13,854 bases of DNA, taken from contig PBLR01000007.1 of the NCBI GenBank assembly GCA_002722385.1, positions 26,457 to 40,310 on the forward strand. The letters are read 5' to 3'. The position numbers were made by a program, and so were the translations under genes. Under the pieces are notes generated by a model. It was not told the DNA's origin and made no database searches. It worked only from the letters and a program-made list of their open reading frames with translations. This DNA is from SAR116 cluster bacterium (GTDB lineage Bacteria > Pseudomonadota > Alphaproteobacteria > Puniceispirillales > Puniceispirillaceae). This document shows, piece by piece, positions 8,952 to 13,854 of the stretch. Each line of letters starts with the position of its first letter. The first letter of the stretch is position 1.

Positions 8952-9314
8952 ATGAATTCATCTGAGGCGTCATCCCGCTCAACTGATGGCCAGCCAGGCG
9001 CGTTGATGTCATCGCGTACCATCCGGCTGTTGAAGCTGTCTATTGTGGTGATGACCGTTCTGATCGCCGCCGGCCTGGTCGCTCTGGTATTTGGTATGAA
9101 ACGCCAGATGAACAAGCTGGCTGACAAGCCGCCTGTGGCCGAAACCGTCTCTGTCACCCTGCCAGCAGGAACAATCCTGCACACAATAGAGGCAGCAGAT
9201 GAAGCAGGCAGTCTTTGGCTTCATGTGGAGGTTGCCGGGGGCAGACAAGAGCTGTTATTGCTGAATCCTAAGGGCCAGCTGGTCAGGACCGTTCGTTTAG
9301 AACAGACGCAATAA
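8952..9314 (+). CDS. Small single-pass membrane protein, DUF6476-like
   Basis: This 120-residue protein has no known function. A polar N-terminus (1-22) is followed by a basic stretch (SRTIRLLK). One hydrophobic transmembrane helix lies at about 28-48, then a C-terminal domain of about 70 residues. That domain contains LPAGTILHTIE, SLWLHVEVAGG and a final LLLLNPKGQLVRTVRL, which reads as a short beta-rich domain, probably periplasmic. From memory the layout resembles DUF6476, small alphaproteobacterial proteins found near rluD and rpoH, but I could not check this. The ATG at 8952 is chosen because AGGGAGG (8935-8941) lies 10 nt upstream. The frame is open further back, but that part lies opposite rluD. 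The gene is divergent from rluD, and its last 18 bases overlap the opposing gene. Confidence 0.8.
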   Translation: MNSSEASSRSTDGQPGALMSSRTIRLLKLSIVVMTVLIAAGLVALVFGMKRQMNKLADKPPVAETVSVTLPAGTILHTIEAADEAGSLWLHVEVAGGRQELLLLNPKGQLVRTVRLEQTQ

Positions 9315-9668
9315 AATACTTACTGCTTCTGCTAACTTGGCTTCAGCAGGCAGGCTGGCCAGGCCGCTGACCTTATAGTCAAGGATGGCCGGCAGCCCGT
9401 AATAACGCAGCAGAAACACAAAAAACGCCGCGTAGAGGCCGTGTGCGGCCGGGGCCAGTGCGCGCGGGGTCACATACCGGAACGCCCGCATCAGCCGGTC
9501 TGTCAGGCGCAAAGCCGAGCGCAGCAGCGCAACAGGCGGCGTATCATCAAACAAAACCACCACCGCAAACCGCACCAGCAACGCCCACATTATCAGGGCA
9601 AAACCGGCATCAAGCAGAAGTTTCCATAACGGCAGGGGGAAAAAGCCGGAGAAATCGAAAAAAGACAT
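9297..9668 (-). CDS. Small integral membrane protein, possibly YggT-like
   Basis: This 123-residue protein is of uncertain family. It has two strongly hydrophobic helices, about 16-40 (LLLDAGFALIMWALLVRFAV) and 70-92 (HGLYAAFFVFLLRYYG). A basic amphipathic linker joins them (LRSALRLTDRLMRAFRYVTP). The order of helix, Arg-containing segment, 'LT(D/E)..(L/M)R..R..(I/V)(T/I)P' linker and second helix resembles YggT proteins, but the resemblance is weak by eye. The ATG at complement 9666-9668 is chosen because an AGG lies 9 nt upstream. An in-frame ATG at 9713 would add 15 residues but has no Shine-Dalgarno. Its 3' end overlaps the opposing DUF6476-like gene by 18 bp, and it is divergent from ettA. 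Composition fits its neighbours, with no sign of recent transfer. Confidence 0.7.
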   Translation of the reverse strand: MSFFDFSGFFPLPLWKLLLDAGFALIMWALLVRFAVVVLFDDTPPVALLRSALRLTDRLMRAFRYVTPRALAPAAHGLYAAFFVFLLRYYGLPAILDYKVSGLASLPAEAKLAEAVSILLRLF

Positions 9669-9793
9669 ATGCTGCTGCCTGCCGGTGTTCTGTGAAAATT
9701 CCAAGATGATCATAGCAAAGCACGGATGAATAGGCTATGTAAGGGAACACAAATTTCAGCACGTCAGAGGGCCAAAAAAGGAAACGTCAGACC

Positions 9794-11473
9794 ATGGCAA
9801 GCACACAATATGTCTATACGATGCAACGGCTGGGCAAAGCCTATCCAGGTGGCAAAGAAGTTTTGAAAGATATCAGCCTGTCATTCCTGCCCGGGGCGAA
9901 AATTGGCGTGCTGGGTCTGAACGGGGCCGGTAAGTCGACCTTGTTGAAAATTATGGCTGGTGTGGAAACGGAATTCAGCGGTGAAGCCTGGCCAGCAGAG
10001 GGGATCAATATCGGGTATCTGGCACAGGAACCTGATCTGGACCCTTCAATGGATGTTGCCGGAAATGTGCTGTCTGGCATGGGTGAAGCAAAACAGCTGG
10101 TCGACAGGTTTAATGAGGTCAGCGCACGTTTTGCTGAAGAGATGAGCGATGATGAGATGAATGACTTCATCGCTGAGCAGGCCGAGCTGCAGGAAAAAAT
10201 TGATGCGATCGATGGCTGGGACTTAGAACGCAAAGCAGAGATTGCCATGGATGCGTTGCGCGTGCCTGATGGCGGGGCAGATGTGACCAAACTGTCTGGT
10301 GGAGAGCGCCGCCGTGTGGCTTTATGCCGGTTGTTGCTGAGCGCGCCGGATATGCTGCTTCTTGATGAGCCAACCAACCATCTGGATGCGGAATCCGTCG
10401 CCTGGCTGCAACGGTTTTTACATGATTTTCCGGGTACCGTGGTGACCATCACGCATGATCGGTATTTCCTGGATGAGGTCGCAGGCTGGATTCTGGAGCT
10501 CGACAGAGGGCAGGGGATTCCCTATCAGGGCAATTATTCAGGCTGGCTGGAGCAGAAACAAAAGCGGCTGGAGCAGGAAGGCCGGAGCGAAGATGCACGG
10601 GTGAAGTCATTGTCGCGTGAGCTGGAATGGGTGCGCTCTGCACCAAAGGCACGGCAGTCAAAATCCAAGGCCAGACTGAATGCCTATGAAAAGTTGTTGG
10701 AGCAGGATCGCGAACAGCGCAATGAAACCACCAAGATTTCTATTCCGGCTGGTCCGCGTCTGGGGGATGTTGTGATTGAGGCAGACGGCCTTGAAAAAGG
10801 GTTTGGCGAAAAGCTGTTGTTTGAAGGGCTGGATTTCCGGTTGCCGCCCGGCGGTATTGTCGGTGTGATCGGGCCAAACGGGGCCGGTAAATCAACCTTG
10901 TTCAAATTGCTGACTGGCCAGGAACAGGCTGATAACGGAGCCTTAAAGCTGGGGGAGACCGTCAAGCTGGGGTATGTGGATCAGTCACGTGATGCGCTGG
11001 ATGACAGCAAAACCGTCTGGGAAGTGGTGTCTGACGGGCTGGATGAGCTGGAGCTGGGTAAGCGGACCATGCCGTCACGGGCCTATGTCAGCCTGTTCAA
11101 TTTCAAAGGCAGTGATCAGCAGAAACGAGTTGGTCAGCTGTCCGGGGGTGAGCGTAACCGAGTGCATCTGGCCAGAATGCTGAAGAGCGGGGCGAATGTG
11201 CTGCTGCTTGACGAGCCAACCAATGATCTGGATGTGGATACCTTGCGGGCCTTAGAAGAAGCCTTGCTTGATTTTGCCGGTTGTGCGGTTGTGGTCAGCC
11301 ACGACAGATGGTTCCTTGATCGGATCGCCACCCATATTCTGGCCTTTGAAGGCGACAGCCATGTGGAATGGTTTGAAGGCAATTATCAGGCTTATGAAGA
11401 AGATAAAAAACGCCGCCTGGGTGCAGATGCTGCTCAGCCGAAGCGGATCAAATATAAGCCGATATCCCGCTAG
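9794..11473 (+). CDS. ettA: ABC-F translation factor EttA (energy-dependent translational throttle)
   Basis: EttA is a soluble ABC-F ATPase that binds the ribosomal E site and gates early elongation according to the ADP/ATP balance; it is not a transporter. At 559 residues it is close to the E. coli length (555). The first ATPase domain has Walker [10 protein letters not shown] (41-49), signature LSGGE (167-171) and [11 protein letters not shown] with catalytic Glu192. The arm insertion lies at about 90-140. The charged linker that contacts P-site tRNA lies at about 240-320, rich in Lys/Arg/Glu. The second domain has Walker [10 protein letters not shown] (360-368), signature LSGGE (449-453) and [11 protein letters not shown] with Glu474. 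There are no membrane segments. AGGA (9779-9782) precedes the ATG by 11 nt. It converges with mlaC across 23 bp, and no terminator hairpin with a T-tract is visible there. Confidence 0.95.
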   Translation: MASTQYVYTMQRLGKAYPGGKEVLKDISLSFLPGAKIGVLGLNGAGKSTLLKIMAGVETEFSGEAWPAEGINIGYLAQEPDLDPSMDVAGNVLSGMGEAKQLVDRFNEVSARFAEEMSDDEMNDFIAEQAELQEKIDAIDGWDLERKAEIAMDALRVPDGGADVTKLSGGERRRVALCRLLLSAPDMLLLDEPTNHLDAESVAWLQRFLHDFPGTVVTITHDRYFLDEVAGWILELDRGQGIPYQGNYSGWLEQKQKRLEQEGRSEDARVKSLSRELEWVRSAPKARQSKSKARLNAYEKLLEQDREQRNETTKISIPAGPRLGDVVIEADGLEKGFGEKLLFEGLDFRLPPGGIVGVIGPNGAGKSTLFKLLTGQEQADNGALKLGETVKLGYVDQSRDALDDSKTVWEVVSDGLDELELGKRTMPSRAYVSLFNFKGSDQQKRVGQLSGGERNRVHLARMLKSGANVLLLDEPTNDLDVDTLRALEEALLDFAGCAVVVSHDRWFLDRIATHILAFEGDSHVEWFEGNYQAYEEDKKRRLGADAAQPKRIKYKPISR

Positions 11474-11496
11474 TCAGACGATCTTGTCAGAGACGG

Positions 11497-12135
11497 TCAG
11501 TTTACCTGCTGGTTTGCCAGCTGTTCCTGTAACGCTTCATTCAAGGCGGCAAAGCGGCCGCCACTGCGGCGGATGAGCGTGGTGTTCTCGTCCTGCTGGG
11601 TTTTCAGCATAGAGATGTTTTCAACCTCAACATCGAAGATTTTTGCCGGTTTTTCAGGCAGGGTGACGACACGCCAGAAAATCTCCACATCAGGGAATTC
11701 GCCTGATTTATCATGAATGATGCCCCCAACCAGAACCAGCTTTTCGCCTCTGGCTTTGGTGCTGGTTGGCCTGAATTCCAGATTCTTCAGCTGATGAAAC
11801 TGGGCGTTTGCCTGATTCAACAGAACGGACCGGAACAGGCGGGCATAATCTTCACGTTCATCTTTTGTCGCGACACGCCAGTATCGGCCAACTGAAAACC
11901 GTGTAATCCCGTCCACATCAAAATAGGTGTCAACAAGCCGGTTCAGAAACTGTTTGTTCTGCTCTTCGGTTGCGGTGTTATCAGCAGCGTTGGCCTCCAG
12001 CTCAGTGATCAGAGACGAGACAAGCTGTTCAGCCTCAGCGACCCGGTCATTTGCCTGTACAGGCAGCACCGTCATCAGGGCAAAAAACACCCCTAACAAA
12101 CCTGCCCGCAACATCTGAACCCCTGTGCCTGTCAT
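11497..12135 (-). CDS. mlaC: Periplasmic phospholipid-binding protein MlaC (Ttg2D family)
   Basis: MlaC carries phospholipids across the periplasm between the outer-membrane MlaA complex and the inner-membrane MlaFEDB transporter, keeping outer-membrane lipid asymmetry. The 212-residue precursor has a signal peptide with a hydrophobic core (LLGVFFALMTVLP) and probable cleavage after VQA at residue 28. The mature part has typical family segments: FDVDGITRFSVGRYWR (72-87), the KDEREDYARLFRS block, and the C-terminal VENISMLKTQQDE region. The ATG at complement 12133-12135 is chosen because GAGGA lies 8 nt upstream and it gives a proper signal peptide; the frame runs open back to 12282, inside mlaA. 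It starts 28 bp after the mlaA stop, so the two are almost certainly co-transcribed. mlaD, mlaE and mlaF are absent from the window. Confidence 0.92.
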   Translation of the reverse strand: MTGTGVQMLRAGLLGVFFALMTVLPVQANDRVAEAEQLVSSLITELEANAADNTATEEQNKQFLNRLVDTYFDVDGITRFSVGRYWRVATKDEREDYARLFRSVLLNQANAQFHQLKNLEFRPTSTKARGEKLVLVGGIIHDKSGEFPDVEIFWRVVTLPEKPAKIFDVEVENISMLKTQQDENTTLIRRSGGRFAALNEALQEQLANQQVN

Positions 12136-12163
12136 GATATTTGTCCTCACTGTCTGCGTGTCT

Positions 12164-12937
12164 TTACTCAGAGAAGAAATCTTCAAATTCATCCAGCCCG
12201 TCATCCTGTTCCGGCAGGTTATCCCGCAACAGTCTGGCGCGTTGCTGATAATAGGCAGACCGTGTCCGGGCATAAGGGTCAAGGCTGTTATATTTCACAT
12301 CCTTGATGGTCTCAAAATAGGCGGCCCGGAAAGAGACCGCAGAGACAACCGGTGTTGCGGTTTGTGCGGTTTCAACAGCTTCAGCATCAAATGCGCCAAG
12401 CGGGTTCAGTACCATATCCACAGCCCGTCCGCTTAACGAGCGTGCTGTATGGCTGCCCAGGAACGGCACCATCAGATAGGGCCCCTCGCTTACACCAGTA
12501 GACGCCAGAGTCTGGCCGAAATCTTCTTGTTCTGGTCTGTCTTCACCTTCCATCAGATCAGCAAAACCAAAGGTCAGCCCGTTCACAAAAAATGTCAGAC
12601 TGGCCAGCGCCGCATTTTCAAATTTGCCCTGCAGTCCTGAATTCACGGCTGTTGCCGGCAGGCCGGTCCAGGAGACATAATTCCGCACACCTTTCTGGAC
12701 TCTTTCAGGCGCGGTCTGTCTGTAAGCATCTGACACCGGCTCCAGCACATAATCATCAACCGCCATATTGAACGCAAACACAGTTCTGTTGGCGTTTTCA
12801 TAAGGGTCATTCTCAGCTGTTTTCTGATCCTCAGGCAAGGCGGTGCAGGCCGACAGCAAAGCAACGGCGCAGACCAGAACGGACAGTCTGGCAAGAGGCG
12901 CCTGTCTGGTTGAAGAGCTGAGTATACGGGCTGTCAT
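12164..12937 (-). CDS. mlaA: Outer-membrane lipoprotein MlaA (VacJ)
   Basis: MlaA sits in the inner leaflet of the outer membrane and removes mislocalised phospholipids, passing them to MlaC. The 257-residue precursor has a lipoprotein signal peptide ending in the lipobox LSAC with the acylated Cys31. It is followed by the family hallmark DPYENANRTVFAFN (44-57), the GKFENAALASLTFFVNG segment, and GPYLMVPFLGSHTARS (152-167). The C-terminus is strongly acidic (from about residue 245). The ATG at complement 12935-12937 gives a normal signal peptide but has only a poor Shine-Dalgarno. The frame is open to a TTG at 13024, which would make the signal peptide unusually long. It is first in an mlaA-mlaC operon and divergent from the helicase gene. 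Two inverted repeats lie in its upstream region. Confidence 0.93.
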   Translation of the reverse strand: MTARILSSSTRQAPLARLSVLVCAVALLSACTALPEDQKTAENDPYENANRTVFAFNMAVDDYVLEPVSDAYRQTAPERVQKGVRNYVSWTGLPATAVNSGLQGKFENAALASLTFFVNGLTFGFADLMEGEDRPEQEDFGQTLASTGVSEGPYLMVPFLGSHTARSLSGRAVDMVLNPLGAFDAEAVETAQTATPVVSAVSFRAAYFETIKDVKYNSLDPYARTRSAYYQQRARLLRDNLPEQDDGLDEFEDFFSE

Positions 12938-13162
12938 AACGCTGGTCGGTGGCCTTGCTTTTTTTCTCTGATTCGGCTTCAGAGCATACGCGCTGAGAGC
13001 CAGTTTCGCAATCCTGCAAAACAAGAGGGCAGAATTTTTGCGGCTGTACCATGACAGTCCTTGTGATTAAACTAGTTTATCAGTACATCGGAAGCATTCA
13101 GCCCTCTTGCATCAGCAACAGGGACAAGCTGGTTTAAGATAATTTGCGGTGAGTAAGAAAAC
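12938..13162. promoter_or_regulatory. Divergent intergenic region between mlaA and uvrD
   Basis: This 225-bp gap must supply promoters for both directions. I see a perfect 12-bp palindrome TAAACTAGTTTA (13068-13079) in an AT-rich patch. On the - strand, TTTAAT within it could be a -10 element for mlaA, with a weak TTCCGA 16 bp upstream. On the + strand, ATGACA (13051-13056) could be a -35 for uvrD, with no good -10 partner. There is also a perfect inverted repeat nearer mlaA. No convincing small gene is present. Confidence 0.4.
12966..12984 (-). repeat. Short inverted repeat in the mlaA 5' leader
   Basis: CTCTGA (12966-12971) and TCAGAG (12979-12984) form a perfect 6-bp stem around a 7-nt loop. 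A run of seven T lies just before it on the + strand, so the mlaA transcript would carry the hairpin followed by an A-rich stretch, 29 nt before the start codon. It is not a terminator in either direction, because the T-run is on the wrong side. Any role in mlaA translation is speculative. Confidence 0.35.
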
Positions 13163-13854
13163 GTGACGACATCTGGTGATATACCGGCCTCATCTGAGGG
13201 ATTTGTGCCTTCTGTTCTGACTGGCCCGTGGCTGGAGGGGCTGAATGAGGCACAAACAGATGCGGTGACCAGCCTGAATGGCCCGCTGTTGGTGCTGTCC
13301 GGGGCAGGGACAGGCAAGACGCGTGTGCTGACCTCTCGTCTGGCCCAGTTGGTGGCCAGCCGCGCCGCCGCGCCCTGGAATATTCTGGCGGTTACCTTTA
13401 CCAACAAAGCCGCGCGCGAGATGAAAGAGCGGGTGTTCCAGCTTGTCGGTCCAATGGCCGAACAGGTGATGTTGGGCACCTTTCACGCGCTGGCCGCCCG
13501 GATGTTACGGCGGCATGCAGAGCTTGTCGGCCTGAAGTCAGATTTCACCATTTTGGATACAGATGATCAGAACAGGTTGTTAAAACAACTGATGGAAGCT
13601 GAGCAGATTGACCTGAAACGCTGGCCGCCCCGGGTTCTGGCGGCGCAGATTAGTTCCTGGAAAGATCGGGGGCTGCGCCCGGAAAAGCTGTCTGTTGCGG
13701 ATGCGGGGGATATCTGTAACGGCCACGGGCTAGAGCTGTACAGCCAGTATCAGGCGCGCCTTGTCAGGCTGAATGCGGTTGACTTCGGGGATCTGCTGTT
13801 GCATATGCTGTATATTTTTCAGACCCATCCCGATGTTCTGACCAGCTATCAGTC
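13163..13854 (+). CDS. uvrD: UvrD/PcrA-type DNA helicase, 3'-truncated by window edge
   Basis: This is the N-terminal 230 residues of a superfamily 1A 3'-to-5' DNA helicase used in nucleotide excision and mismatch repair. The Q motif lies at LNEAQTDAV (27-35, Gln31) and Walker A at GAGTGKT (47-53). Motif Ia is in VTFTNKAAREMKERV and motif Ib in LGTFHALAARMLRRH. The VDFGDLL segment that precedes the DExx box lies near the right edge; the box itself is outside. The start is GTG at 13163, because an in-frame TAA at 13154 excludes anything earlier and homology begins soon after. GGTGAG (13149-13154) is a weak ribosome-binding site at 8-nt spacing. UvrD and PcrA cannot be separated from this part; UvrD is the usual name in alphaproteobacteria. 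Confidence 0.93.
   Translation, partial: MTTSGDIPASSEGFVPSVLTGPWLEGLNEAQTDAVTSLNGPLLVLSGAGTGKTRVLTSRLAQLVASRAAAPWNILAVTFTNKAAREMKERVFQLVGPMAEQVMLGTFHALAARMLRRHAELVGLKSDFTILDTDDQNRLLKQLMEAEQIDLKRWPPRVLAAQISSWKDRGLRPEKLSVADAGDICNGHGLELYSQYQARLVRLNAVDFGDLLLHMLYIFQTHPDVLTSYQ

Noticed and set aside
12831..13052. ATG-started frame on the - strand overlapping the mlaA start in another phase, possible frameshifted mlaA N-terminus
   Set aside because: The mlaA frame already has a complete lipoprotein signal peptide and lipobox, and the other frame has no signal-like or conserved sequence.

Overview
The window is a compact, ordinary chromosomal segment of housekeeping genes with no mobile element, CRISPR array, rRNA or tRNA that I can see. 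Gene content and order point to an alphaproteobacterium. The evidence is a serC of the alphaproteobacterial/archaeal subtype, serC-serA and hisZ-purA neighbours, rluD beside rpoH, a small membrane protein resembling DUF6476, and an adjacent mlaA-mlaC pair. Moderate GC and tight packing would suit a marine lineage such as SAR116, but that is only a guess.

Left half, all on the + strand. The 3' part of glmM (cell-wall amino-sugar synthesis) is followed by serC and serA, which are two consecutive steps of serine synthesis. Next come hisZ (regulatory subunit for the first step of histidine synthesis) and purA (AMP synthesis). A good sigma-70-type promoter and a small hairpin lie just before serC. 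This is where a serC leader RNA is known in some alphaproteobacteria, so serC-serA probably has its own control.

Middle. purA converges on rpoH (heat-shock sigma factor), which lies downstream of rluD (23S rRNA pseudouridine synthase) on the - strand. The rluD-rpoH gap holds a sequence close to the sigma-32 promoter consensus, which suggests rpoH autoregulation. Divergent from rluD is a 120-residue single-pass membrane protein. Its 3' end overlaps by 18 bp the 3' end of an opposing gene for a 123-residue YggT-like membrane protein.

Right half. ettA (ABC-F translation factor) is on the + strand. Facing it is the - strand pair mlaA-mlaC, the outer-membrane lipoprotein and periplasmic carrier of phospholipid transport; mlaD/E/F are not in the window. 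Divergent from mlaA, a UvrD/PcrA helicase gene runs off the right edge.

I found no undescribed multi-gene system. The items most worth a second look are regulatory (serC leader, rpoH promoter) and the two small uncharacterised membrane proteins. No gene-free stretch exceeds about 300 bases; the longest, 12938-13162, is described below.
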